Of a stretch of 64,000 nucleotides of DNA, positions 26,882-34,962 are shown one piece after another. The stretch covers positions 5,394,001 to 5,458,000 of the forward strand of contig NZ_LT607755.1 in the NCBI RefSeq assembly GCF_900090275.1, written 5' to 3'. The translations under genes and the position numbers were made by a program. Source of the DNA: Micromonospora zamorensis. Lineage in GTDB: Bacteria; Actinomycetota; Actinomycetes; Mycobacteriales; Micromonosporaceae. Within the stretch, counting starts at the first letter, position 1; each line of letters begins with the position of its first letter. The notes below the pieces were generated by a model that did no database searches, was not told the origin of the DNA, and saw nothing but the letters and a program-made list of their open reading frames with translations.

Positions 26882-27062
26882 GGTGCTGATCGGAGGCTCC
26901 CTGTCACGGTGGCGGGATGGTCGAGGTCGGTGACTCGATCGTCACACGCTGCGGCGTCCACGACCACGGGGACGCCCCCGACATTCCGGCCGCCGGATCT
27001 CAGGGTGGGGTCAGGGTCGGGTCCTGAGGTCGAACGGGTGCACCGGGCAGCAGGATCGAAGC

Positions 27063-28886
27063 ATGACCGAGGAAGCTGCCCCGCCACCCCGTCCCGGGTC
27101 GGCACAACCGGGAGGCACGTCGCCGCCCACGCCGGCCGTGACGGCCGGCGGATGGACCGAGCCCGGCACGTCCGGTCCGCACCCCGGCGCCGCACCTACC
27201 GATCCTTACGGCGGCTACCCGCCGCCCACCGGCCCGGGCCCCAGCTTCGCGGCCGGCACCGGTTACGGAGCCGGCGGCGCCGCGGGCACACCACCCGGGC
27301 AGGGTGGCGGTCCCGGCCCGTCCGCGCCGCCACCACCGCTGGGCGGCACCGGCTTCACCTCGCGGTACGGGCTGGTCCGGCCACGCGAGGGACGGTATCT
27401 GGCCGGCGTCTGCGCGGCGATCGGGCGAGCCACCAACACCGATCCGGTGCTGTGGCGGGTGCTGCTCGCGGTGCTCGGGTTCTTCGGGGGCATCGGCATC
27501 CTGGTGTACGTCGCCGCCTGGCTGATCATCCCGAACGAGGGCGACACCGCGTCCCCGGTCGAGTCGATGCTCGGGCGCGGGCGTTCCAGCATGTCGCCGG
27601 TGACCGTGATCGTCCTGGGCATCCTGGTCGCGGCCAGCTTCGGCTACATCGTCACCGACGCCTTCCGTGCGGTGCTGCTCGGCGCGGCCATCCTGGTCGC
27701 CGGCGCGCTGCTGCTCAACCGGGACAGCCGCAACTCGCAGCCCGGTGCTCCGAGCGGGCCGGCGCCGTCCGCGCCGACCGGCTCCCCGCCCGGTCCCGTT
27801 CCGCCGGTGACCTGGCCAGCGCCGTCGTACGGCGTCGCGCCGTCGACCGGCCCGCTGACGACGACACCGGGGGCCGGCGGCGATCCCGCGTACGTCACCG
27901 CGACGACGGGGGGAACACCCACCATGGCGTACGACGTGCAGCCGACCGCTGGTCCGCAGCTCTCCGCCCCCACGCAGCCGGTGTCCGGCGTCGGTCCCGT
28001 GTCCGGAGTTGGTCCTGTGTCGGGGCAACCGGCCGGCACGACGGCTGTCCAGTCCGACTGGCCGACACCTTCCACCGGCTGGCCGAGCACCGCCGCCCCC
28101 AGCGTCGGCTGGCCGTCGGCACCCGTGACCGGCGCACCCGCTGCCCCGTCCGGCTATCCGACCGCCCCTCCACCGTCCGGATACCGGCCTCCGTTCGCGC
28201 CGCACGGCCCGTACGCCTCGCCGACTCCGGCCGCGCCCCCTCCACCCAAGCCACCCAAGCCGCCGAAGCGCCCCAAGGAGCGTTCGCCGCTCGGCGCGGT
28301 GACCTTCTCGTTGATCTTCCTGGTCCTCGGTGTGGTCGCCCTGCTCGACCTGCTGGACGTCTTCGCCATCAGCGCCTCGTCATACTTCGCGGCCGCGTTG
28401 GCCACGATCGCGCTGGGGCTGCTGGTCGGCACGTGGTTCGGCCGCGCCCGCTGGCTCATCGCGCTCGGCCTGGTGACCGCGGCGGCGCTGGGCACGGCGA
28501 CGGTCGCCGAGTCCTACGACCGGATCCGGGGAGTCGACGGTGCGGTGACCTGGGCGCCCACCGACTATCGGGACCTCGCCGACCGATACGAGAACAGCTT
28601 CGGTGACGCCGTGCTCGACCTGCGCGGTATCGACTTCACGAAGCGGGACAGCCAGGTCACCGTCGCAATCAACTTCGGCCAGGCGACCGTTGTCGTACCG
28701 CCGAACGTCGACGTCACCACGGTGGCCGATGTCAACGCCGGCGACGCCAACATCTTCGGCAACCGGTCCGGCGGGTTGGACGGTCGCCTGCGGGAGACCA
28801 CCGATGTCGGCGCGGACGGGCCCGGCGGCGGGACCCTGCGCCTCTACGTCCACGTCAATGCCGGCAATCTGGAGGTGACCCGGTGA
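27063..28886 (+). CDS. PspC-domain membrane protein with LiaF-like C-terminus
   Basis: A 607-residue multidomain envelope protein. The order is: a Pro/Gly-rich disordered N-terminus (1-100), a PspC domain with its helix (about 101-160, YGLVRPREGRYLAGVCAAIG), further hydrophobic helices (about 180-220), a long Pro/Ala/Thr-rich linker with short repeats (VSGVGPVSGVGPVSG), two or three helices (about 415-480), and a C-terminal beta-rich domain (YENSFGDAVLDLRGIDF, LRLYVHVNAGNLEVTR) resembling the LiaF/toast-rack fold. It is divergent from the kinase, so it is probably part of the same stress circuit. The combination of PspC and LiaF-like domains suggests signalling at the membrane; the exact role is unknown. 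Confidence 0.85.
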   Translation: MTEEAAPPPRPGSAQPGGTSPPTPAVTAGGWTEPGTSGPHPGAAPTDPYGGYPPPTGPGPSFAAGTGYGAGGAAGTPPGQGGGPGPSAPPPPLGGTGFTSRYGLVRPREGRYLAGVCAAIGRATNTDPVLWRVLLAVLGFFGGIGILVYVAAWLIIPNEGDTASPVESMLGRGRSSMSPVTVIVLGILVAASFGYIVTDAFRAVLLGAAILVAGALLLNRDSRNSQPGAPSGPAPSAPTGSPPGPVPPVTWPAPSYGVAPSTGPLTTTPGAGGDPAYVTATTGGTPTMAYDVQPTAGPQLSAPTQPVSGVGPVSGVGPVSGQPAGTTAVQSDWPTPSTGWPSTAAPSVGWPSAPVTGAPAAPSGYPTAPPPSGYRPPFAPHGPYASPTPAAPPPPKPPKPPKRPKERSPLGAVTFSLIFLVLGVVALLDLLDVFAISASSYFAAALATIALGLLVGTWFGRARWLIALGLVTAAALGTATVAESYDRIRGVDGAVTWAPTDYRDLADRYENSFGDAVLDLRGIDFTKRDSQVTVAINFGQATVVVPPNVDVTTVADVNAGDANIFGNRSGGLDGRLRETTDVGADGPGGGTLRLYVHVNAGNLEVTR

Positions 28887-29521
28887 AGGCTCACCGCACT
28901 GATCTGGTGTCTTTCGCCTTCGGGCTCGTGTTCCTGGCGCTGTCCGGCTGGTGGCTGCTCGCCCAACTGCTCGGGCTCGCGCTCCCCGCGGTCGGCTGGT
29001 TCCTGGCCAGCGCACTCATCCTGATCGGGGTCTTCGGGCTGGTCGGAGCGCTGCGCTCGGGTCGGTCGCCGCAACCGGAGGTGACCACCGAGACCGCTGC
29101 CCCCGAGACCGCTGCCCCCGTCTCCGGTGCGGCCGCGCCGACCGCTGGTGCCGCCGTACCAACCGCTGGTGCCGCCGTACCGACCTCCGGCGCCCCGCTG
29201 CCGGTCTGGGAGGCCGAACGGTCCACCTGGGACGTTCCCCCCTCGGGTCCGACAACGTGGGACGTTCCCGCCTCGGGTCCCACACCGGAGGCGCCGACCG
29301 CCGAGGTGATCCACCCCGCCTGGCTGGCTCATCCGCCCTCCGAGGAGCAGACCGCACCGGTCTCCGGCCCGCCCGACGACCGGAACGAGGAGCCGACCCT
29401 CGGGATCGACACCCGACCGGCCCCGGCGGAGGGGGACGAGCCGACCCGCCCCGACCACCCGGTCGAGGCCGTCGACGACCAGTCGGCCGACGAGCGGGAC
29501 GGCCGGCGCGGGCAGGGATGA
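28883..29521 (+). CDS. Membrane protein with long low-complexity tail
   Basis: A 212-residue protein of unknown function. Two adjacent hydrophobic helices occupy about residues 8-50 (FAFGLVFLALSGWWLLAQLL and a second segment). The remainder is a Pro/Ala/Thr/Glu-rich tail with internal duplications: repeated ETAAP, GAAVPT and a duplicated TWDVPxSGPT unit. The GTG start overlaps the stop of the PspC gene (GTGA), so the two are coupled. The two-helix head resembles small membrane partners of LiaF-like proteins, but no family can be named. Confidence 0.8.
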   Translation: MKAHRTDLVSFAFGLVFLALSGWWLLAQLLGLALPAVGWFLASALILIGVFGLVGALRSGRSPQPEVTTETAAPETAAPVSGAAAPTAGAAVPTAGAAVPTSGAPLPVWEAERSTWDVPPSGPTTWDVPASGPTPEAPTAEVIHPAWLAHPPSEEQTAPVSGPPDDRNEEPTLGIDTRPAPAEGDEPTRPDHPVEAVDDQSADERDGRRGQG

Positions 29522-29688
29522 CCTTGGGCGCCTGCCGGCGTCGGCGTACTCCACCGCTACGGCGGTGCGGCTGACGCGAACGGACGCATATGCTGGCCGG
29601 TGGAGATCTCGCCTCCGCCGGCCGGCCCGTCCCGCCATGGCGGTCCCGCCGCGATTCCCGTCTCTACCCCGTCAGGAGCCCGCCCGAC

Positions 29689-30942
29689 ATGACCCAGTCC
29701 CCCGCCGTGCGTACCACCGGCCGGTCCGGTCCGGTCCGCATCGGCGAGCGAGCCGCCCGTACCCTCGTCACCGAGCTGGCCCGGATCAACGATCCCAAGG
29801 CCGCCCTGCTGGTCGGGGCGAGCCCGGAGTCCGCAGTGCTGGCCGCGGCGATCGACGCGCTGCTCCCCGGTGACCGGCTCACCGTGGTGCCCGCCGAGCC
29901 GTTCGGCGCTGCCGCGCTCCGCGAGCACATCACCGCCCAGGGTCGCTGGGTCGCCGACCGGGTGAGCATCGTCGACTCGCTGGCCGAGGCCGAGCCCGCC
30001 GGGGTCGTCATTGCCGGCGAGGTGTTCGCCGGCACCGCCGAGGAGACCCGCAGCGGCATCGAGGGCCTGGCCAAATACCTCTCCGACGGCGCGGTGTTGA
30101 GCGTGGCGACCATCGCCATGCCGGGCCGGACCACCGGCGCGGCCACCGAGCTGGCTCGACAGGACGCCCTCTACGGCGTCGGCGCCGACCTGGTGCTGCG
30201 CAACTCGCCACCGGTGCGGGTCTACCGGCTGCGGTTCACCCCGGCCAGCCCGGCCACGGCCGACAGGTTGGCCCCCGCGCACCGCCCGTCGAGCGTTCCG
30301 CTGACCCGCGGCATGCACATCGACTCCAACGGCGTGGCCGCGGCGGGCATCGCGCTGGGCCTCGCGGCGCTGGCCCGGGTGGCGCGTCCGTCGTCCAAGC
30401 TCTGGCTGCTGCCGGCGCTGGCCGCCGGGCCGGTCGCCGCGTTCTTCCGCGACCCCGAGCGGGACGTGCCGGAAGACCCGAGCGCCGTGGTCGCCAGCGC
30501 GGACGGCAAGGTCCTGTCGGTGCAGCGGCTGCACGACGAGCGTTTCGGCGACGGCGAGTGGCTCCGGGTCGCGGTCTTCCTGTCGGTGCTGGACGTGCAC
30601 GTCAACCGGTCCCCGGTCGCCGGCAAGGTGGTGGACTACTTCGTCGCTGACGGCGGCTTCGTCAACGCGATGAAGCCGGACGCCGAGCACAACGTGGCGG
30701 CGTACACCGTGCTGGACACCGCTCGGGGCACGGTGGTGGTCGCGCAGCGCACCGGGCTCATCGCCCGCCGGATCGTGCAGCGCGCGCCCATCGGCGCGCT
30801 GCTGGCCAGGGGCGAGCGCTTCGGGCTGATCCGGTTCGGCTCCCGGACCGACGTCTACCTGCCGGCCGATGCCGCTGACCCGCTGGTCGGGCCGGGCGAC
30901 AAGGTCGTCGGCGGTTCCACGGTCATCGCCCGCTGGCGCTGA
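29689..30942 (+). CDS. psd: Phosphatidylserine decarboxylase with extra N-terminal domain
   Basis: Makes phosphatidylethanolamine from phosphatidylserine. Residues about 210-417 are a short-type Psd: a membrane segment, FFRDPERDVPEDP near 252, DVHVNRSPVAGKV, and the self-cleavage pair Gly384-Ser385 in IRFGSRTDVYLP, which forms the pyruvoyl group. The first 200 residues are extra. They look like a Rossmann fold of the methyltransferase type (AALLVGASPESAVLAAAI, then LTVVPAEP) but lack a clear glycine-rich SAM loop. The ATG at 29689 has AGGAG 11 bases upstream. pssA, which makes its substrate, is convergent next door. The activity is confident; the role of the N-terminal domain is unknown. Confidence 0.88.
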   Translation: MTQSPAVRTTGRSGPVRIGERAARTLVTELARINDPKAALLVGASPESAVLAAAIDALLPGDRLTVVPAEPFGAAALREHITAQGRWVADRVSIVDSLAEAEPAGVVIAGEVFAGTAEETRSGIEGLAKYLSDGAVLSVATIAMPGRTTGAATELARQDALYGVGADLVLRNSPPVRVYRLRFTPASPATADRLAPAHRPSSVPLTRGMHIDSNGVAAAGIALGLAALARVARPSSKLWLLPALAAGPVAAFFRDPERDVPEDPSAVVASADGKVLSVQRLHDERFGDGEWLRVAVFLSVLDVHVNRSPVAGKVVDYFVADGGFVNAMKPDAEHNVAAYTVLDTARGTVVVAQRTGLIARRIVQRAPIGALLARGERFGLIRFGSRTDVYLPADAADPLVGPGDKVVGGSTVIARWR

Positions 30943-30948
30943 CCCACG

Positions 30949-30991
30949 AACGAGAAAGGGGCGCCGCTGTCCGCGGCGCCCCTTTCTCGTT
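30949..30991. terminator. Bidirectional terminator between psd and pssA
   Basis: A perfect 19-base-pair stem (30949-30967 with 30973-30991) with a five-base loop. It has A-rich and T-rich sides, so it can work in both directions. Confidence 0.9.
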
Positions 30992-31014
30992 GCTGCGATC
31001 AAGTGGTACGTGGT

Positions 31015-31060
31015 GCTGTGCTCATTTGCCGCGATGTGCTGTGCTCATTTGCCGCGATGT
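31015..31060. repeat. 23-base tandem repeat, two perfect copies
   Basis: The unit at 31015-31037 (GCTGTGCTCATTTGCCGCGA plus TGT) is repeated exactly at 31038-31060, with a partial third copy after it. It lies just beyond the 3' end of pssA. Confidence 0.8.
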
Positions 31061-31067
31061 GCGGTGC

Positions 31068-31817
31068 TCAGGCGGTGCGACGCTGCCGCAGCCAGAGCAC
31101 CGGCCCGCTGACCAGGTAACCCACCACGATCAGCGCGAACGTGATCCGGATGTCGACCAGCGCGCCGATCACCGGAGCCAGCCAGAGCCACGGGGGCAGC
31201 TTCACCAGGCGGGCGAGCTTGGCGTACGGGAAGCTCGAAACCATCGCGAAGGCCAGCAGCGCCACCCCGGCGACCAGCACGGCCCCGGGCACCGGCAGGC
31301 CGATCGCCACGGTCAGGGCGAGCACCGCAGCCGCCATCGTGGTCGGCACGCCGCAGAAGAAGCGGCCGTCCTTCGGCGAGACGTTGAAGCGGGCCAGTCG
31401 AATAGCGGCACAGGCCGCGACCAGGGCGCACGCCACCGCCGCCGCGGCGGTGGAGACGGAGCCGGCGAGCGAGGCGTAGACCACGACCGGCGCGGCGAGA
31501 CCGAACGAGCACATGTCGGCGAGCGAGTCCATCTGCGCGCCGAACGGGCTGGCCACCCCGAGTCGGCGGGCCAGTGCGCCGTCCAGACCGTCGAAGGCGA
31601 CGCACGCGATCAGGCAGAGCGCGGCGATGCGCACCTCGCCCTGCATGGCCAGGAAGATGGCCAGCATGCCGAGCATCAGGCTGGCCAGCGTGCACGCGTT
31701 GACCAGGCCGAACTTCATCCGACGGGCGATGGTGCGCTCGCCGGGAAGCAGCGGGATGGTAGCGGCGGACGCCTCGTCGGCGTACGCCATCGGCGGCATC
31801 GCCGGGCTGACCGGCAT
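31068..31817 (-). CDS. pssA: CDP-diacylglycerol-serine O-phosphatidyltransferase
   Basis: Makes phosphatidylserine from CDP-diacylglycerol and serine in the membrane. Visible is the full CDP-alcohol phosphotransferase motif, DG-x2-AR-x8-G-x3-D-x3-D, in DGALARRLGVASPFGAQMDS followed by LAD. Six to eight hydrophobic helices make up the rest, ending LVSGPVLWLRQRRTA. I chose the ATG at 31817 (249 residues) because GAGG lies just upstream and homologues begin close to here. The frame stays open to about 32081 and an Arg-rich N-terminal extension cannot be excluded. The protein works in sequence with Psd, but here the two genes are convergent rather than co-transcribed. Confidence 0.9.
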   Translation of the reverse strand: MPVSPAMPPMAYADEASAATIPLLPGERTIARRMKFGLVNACTLASLMLGMLAIFLAMQGEVRIAALCLIACVAFDGLDGALARRLGVASPFGAQMDSLADMCSFGLAAPVVVYASLAGSVSTAAAAVACALVAACAAIRLARFNVSPKDGRFFCGVPTTMAAAVLALTVAIGLPVPGAVLVAGVALLAFAMVSSFPYAKLARLVKLPPWLWLAPVIGALVDIRITFALIVVGYLVSGPVLWLRQRRTA

Positions 31818-32353
31818 CACCGCCTCGATCTCCGCCCGACCGACGTTGTCAGCCGGCCGGCTGAGCCGGTCCAGGCCGTAACGACGGCGCTGCCGGTCGG
31901 CGTACCGGTGCTCGGTAGGAACCAGGTCGGTCCCGTGCAGGTCGTCGTCACGACGACCGACCCGGACCAGGAGCACCTGGCGGGCGAACGTGCTGCTGCG
32001 GCGCAACCTGCCCGCCCAGCGACGCCCTGCGGGGCGCGGACTGTCAGTAGTACGACGCCGGCGCCATGGGGCTCTCGGCACGTTTCCTCCATCACCGGAT
32101 CGGCTGACCGCCGTGGGGGGCGGGTGTCCGGCTGTCTCGTGCCGGACCTTGCGTGGCCCGGCAGCCGTTTTGCGGAGTACACCATCGCATAGGGGAACAT
32201 GGCTTGGCGATAGCTGCCGGCGGTACTTATATCTGGCTTAAACCGCTCGAACCGCTCGCTTGTTCCCATCCCGGGCTTCATCGCCCGTTTCCTCCACCAT
32301 TCCCGCCTTTGACTGTACCGGAGGGTCACCAGTTCGGCTCACCGAGCGGCGTG
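31818..32353. other. Region upstream of pssA
   Basis: About 540 bases with no independent gene. The pssA frame remains open through half of it, with Arg-rich translation of doubtful value. A possible -10, TATAAG, on the minus strand sits at 32226-32231, next to direct repeats of ACCGCTCGA at 32242-32260. The -35 is unclear. Confidence 0.4.
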
Positions 32354-33256
32354 CTATCGGCCACTCTGTCCGATTGCCAGCGTAGCGATGTCGCTCAACG
32401 GCAGGTCAACAGCTTCGGCGCGGGTGAACCAGCCGGCCCTCGCCGTCGAGCCCCCTGCGGATTCGGTGACCACCGCATCGGTAGGTACGTCCACCAACAC
32501 CCGATAGATCACCCGTACGCCGTGCCAGTCCAACGGCCGACCCTCCGGGCCGAGCGCGGCTGGGTTGTGCAGATTGTCCACCCCGAGAAGCTCGACCACC
32601 CGACCGAGCTGACCACCCTCCTCGACCAGCTCCCGGAGCAACCCGGTGGTCGGCTGCTCACCGTGATCGGTACCCCCACCGGGCAGGTGCCACAAGCCAG
32701 CCCCCGGATAGCCGTCCGCGATCTGCGTGAGCAGGATCCGCCCTGCCGGATCGGTCACCAGCCCGTACGCCCCGAAGCGCAGCCGGCGATCGGGGTGCGG
32801 CGGCGGAAAGGACTGACCCGGCCGGTGCGACCCGGGCGGCAGCGGCGTGACCGGCAGGCCGAGCATTTCGGCGGTGAACGGTGTCAGCGACAACCCCGCC
32901 GCCTCGGCCAGGGTGAGCCAAGCAACGCGATCAACCAACCCACCACCAGCCTCAGCCACCGGCCCGTCACGCTGGGTCAACTCGAAGAACAGCCGGTCGG
33001 TGTGCAGCGAGACGTCCTCCGGATAGCTGGTCACGTCTGCGACCACCGCCCGCAGTCGACCCGCCGCTACGGTCAGCCCGGTCTGCTCGGCGACGGCACG
33101 AACCACGGCACGCTCGGGATGCTCGGCGTGCGCGACAGTACCTCCCGGCAGCCGCCACACCCCGGGAAACTCACCGCCCACCCCGTCCCGAACCACCAGC
33201 ACCCGATCGCCATCCCACAGAACCCCATAAACCCCAACCCGCCGCAAGAACCCCAT
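32354..33256 (-). CDS. Double Nudix-domain protein, copy 1
   Basis: A 300-residue protein with two Nudix hydrolase domains in tandem. Domain 1 (about residues 1-130) has a degenerate Nudix box (GGTVAHAEHPERAVVRAVAE): the key RE and EE glutamates are partly replaced, so it may be inactive. Domain 2 (about 155-300) has GGGTDHGEQPTTGLLRELVE followed by EGG, with all catalytic acids. It probably hydrolyses a nucleoside-diphosphate-linked compound; the substrate is unknown. The ATG at 33256 is preferred over upstream TTG/GTG codons, since GCGGGG precedes it and the next residues (FLRRVGVYGVLWDGDRVLVV) begin the fold. A paralogue lies upstream at 33869-34819. Confidence 0.85.
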   Translation of the reverse strand: MGFLRRVGVYGVLWDGDRVLVVRDGVGGEFPGVWRLPGGTVAHAEHPERAVVRAVAEQTGLTVAAGRLRAVVADVTSYPEDVSLHTDRLFFELTQRDGPVAEAGGGLVDRVAWLTLAEAAGLSLTPFTAEMLGLPVTPLPPGSHRPGQSFPPPHPDRRLRFGAYGLVTDPAGRILLTQIADGYPGAGLWHLPGGGTDHGEQPTTGLLRELVEEGGQLGRVVELLGVDNLHNPAALGPEGRPLDWHGVRVIYRVLVDVPTDAVVTESAGGSTARAGWFTRAEAVDLPLSDIATLAIGQSGR

Positions 33257-33299
33257 CCCCGCCCACTCCCACCCGCCCACGAAGCCCACCAAACCTGTC

Positions 33300-33354
33300 G
33301 ATCATGAAGTTATAGCCGTCCATCTCGGCGTGTCCTGACAATAACTTCATGATC
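33300..33354. repeat. Long palindromic repeat, family A, copy 2
   Basis: Arms GATCATGAAGTTAT (33300-33313) and its complement (33341-33354) are followed by AACGGGGT, as in copy 1 at 5085-5139. The loop is longer here (27 bases). Confidence 0.75.
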
Positions 33355-33534
33355 AACGGGGTGAGGCGGGCAGGAGCGGCGCCCCGACGGACCTCGACCC
33401 GTGGCGCCGACCCTCCGCACCGGGCTGCGTTCAAGCCGGCCTCAGGTCCGAAGGACCGCCCTTTTGCCGAAGGGGGCCCTTTCTGGGGATATGTCCGTAC
33501 TGCGTCACCGTGTGGCTACGAGGCCGCTCAAGCA

Positions 33535-33612
33535 ATGATCGACTCGGTTTTGCGGAAATCGGGGTGTCCTGGTGCTGGGATACCGCGACTTCAATGAAAC
33601 CGAGTCGATCAT
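33535..33612. repeat. Long palindromic repeat, family B, copy 1
   Basis: Perfect 16-base arms ATGATCGACTCGGTTT (33535-33550) and its complement (33597-33612), with AATCGGGGTGTCC inside. The whole unit aligns with the reverse complement of 49373-49453. Confidence 0.8.
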
Positions 33613-33687
33613 TCGGCCGCAGCACTTCGCCGTGGGATTGCCGGGTATCCACACCCGATCGGCCTGCTGAGCGCGCACGACCACACC

Positions 33688-33745
33688 ACCACACGACCAC
33701 ACGACCACACGACCGCCGGCAGCAGGCAGCAGGCAGCAGGCAGCA
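33688..33745. repeat. Two short tandem repeats
   Basis: ACCACACG is repeated three times (33688-33711), and after a short gap GGCAGCA is repeated four times (33718-33745). Both are typical slippage-prone microsatellites. Confidence 0.85.
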
Positions 33746-33868
33746 AGGACATCCCCGACGCCAGGCAGCGCGGCCACGGTCACCTGCGCGCGCCTGACGC
33801 GAGATGCACCGAACCCCGCATCACCGCAGGTCACACCGGCGCCAGAACGAGGCCGGGATGACCACGGA

Positions 33869-34819
33869 TCAGGTGAGCTGGGCGGCTTGGACTGCTTCGG
33901 CGGTCACCTCGGTGAGGTGGTGGGCGGGGAGAGCGCCCAGCTCCTCGCGCCCGAACCAGCGGGCCTCGCAGGTGGAGCCGCCCACGTCGGCCACGGTCAG
34001 CGGGTTGGGTTGGTCGACGACGACGCGGTAGAAGGCGCGCACCCCGTGCCAGTCGATCGGGTAGCCCTCGGGGCCGAGTGAGGCGGCGTCGCGGTGGCTG
34101 GCCACTCCGAGAAGCTCGACCAGGCGGCCGGTCTGCCCGGTCTCCTCGACCAGCTCGCGGATGAGGGCCGCTCCGGGCTGCTCGCCGTAGTCGGTGCCGC
34201 CGCCAGGCAGGTGCCAGCAGCCGGCGCCGGGGTAGCCGTCGGAGACCCGGGTGAGCAGCACCCGGCCGGCCGGGTCGGTGCAGACGGCGTACGCGGCGAA
34301 GCGCTGCGCCCGGTGCAGCCCGTCCGGGCCGGGCACCGCGTAAAACGAGGGGAACTCGGGTGCCTCGTCGGGCACCACGTCGGCCGAGGAGGCGGGCAGC
34401 CCGAGGGCGCGTGCGGTGAACGAGCGCAGGGGCAGCTCGCGCGCCTCGTCGAGCGTGTACCAGCGGGCCAGGTCGGTGGGACGCTCGCCGACCCGGTCGG
34501 CCAGTGTGCCGCCACGCACCGCCACCCGGTAGATCAACCGGTCGGTGTGGATGGTGATGCCGCGGTCCGGCAGTGCGCGCATGTCGGCGAGCACGTCGGC
34601 CAGGCCGGAGACGGCGACCGAGAGGCCGGTTTCGGCGGCGGTTTCACGGACGACAGTGTGGTTCGGGTCCTCGCCGTGGTCGACCGCCCCGCCAGGCAGC
34701 GACCACGTGCCGGGGGTGCCGGAGCGCTCCGATGCGCGGACCAGCAAGACTCGGCCTCTTGAATCAGCACAAACTGCGTATGCCGCGATCCTGCGGAGCG
34801 GCTCCAGCAAGGTGGTCAC
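33869..34819 (-). CDS. Double Nudix-domain protein, copy 2
   Basis: A 316-residue paralogue of the protein at 32354-33256 with the same two-domain layout. Domain 1 has GGAVDHGEDPNHTVVRETAA with one altered glutamate. Domain 2 has GGGTDYGEQPGAALIRELVE followed by ETG, an intact box. Both proteins share ADGYPGAGLWHLPGGGTD-like and LGPEGxPxDWHGVRxxYRV stretches, so they arose by duplication of an already fused gene. The GTG at 34819 leads into EPLRRIAAYAVCADSRGRVL. The enzymatic target is unknown; house-cleaning of damaged nucleotides is only one possibility. Confidence 0.87.
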   Translation of the reverse strand: MTTLLEPLRRIAAYAVCADSRGRVLLVRASERSGTPGTWSLPGGAVDHGEDPNHTVVRETAAETGLSVAVSGLADVLADMRALPDRGITIHTDRLIYRVAVRGGTLADRVGERPTDLARWYTLDEARELPLRSFTARALGLPASSADVVPDEAPEFPSFYAVPGPDGLHRAQRFAAYAVCTDPAGRVLLTRVSDGYPGAGCWHLPGGGTDYGEQPGAALIRELVEETGQTGRLVELLGVASHRDAASLGPEGYPIDWHGVRAFYRVVVDQPNPLTVADVGGSTCEARWFGREELGALPAHHLTEVTAEAVQAAQLT

Positions 34820-34962
34820 GGGACCAAATTCTCCCCGCGCCTGGTTACCGGAACGGAAAAGAGTCGGATTCCTGACTGTCTGACACCGATCAGGGATCGG
34901 TCAGGGTAAGGATCCGGGCGGTCACCGAGGGCGGGCCGGCCGCCAGCGCGGACAGTGGGGTC

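Larger units (their letters stand above)
33257..33868. other. Repeat-rich spacer between the two double-Nudix genes
   Basis: No gene is supported in about 610 bases. It contains copy 2 of palindrome family A, copy 1 of palindrome family B, three copies of ACCACACG and four copies of GGCAGCA. This is the densest collection of noncoding repeats in the window. Confidence 0.7.

Noticed and set aside
25745..28606. A 953-codon plus-strand frame across the kinase and PspC genes
   Set aside because: It overlaps two well-supported genes in other frames and is rich in Arg, His and Pro without motifs.
29090..29290. Tandem DNA repeats in the gene at 28883 as a mobile element
   Set aside because: The repeats stay in frame and encode ETAAP, GAAVPT and WDVP units of a disordered tail, so they are ordinary low-complexity coding sequence.
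31818..32081. An 88-residue extension at the start of PssA
   Set aside because: The residues are Arg-rich without family match and no ribosome site was seen at the far end. It is kept as a possibility in the pssA entry.
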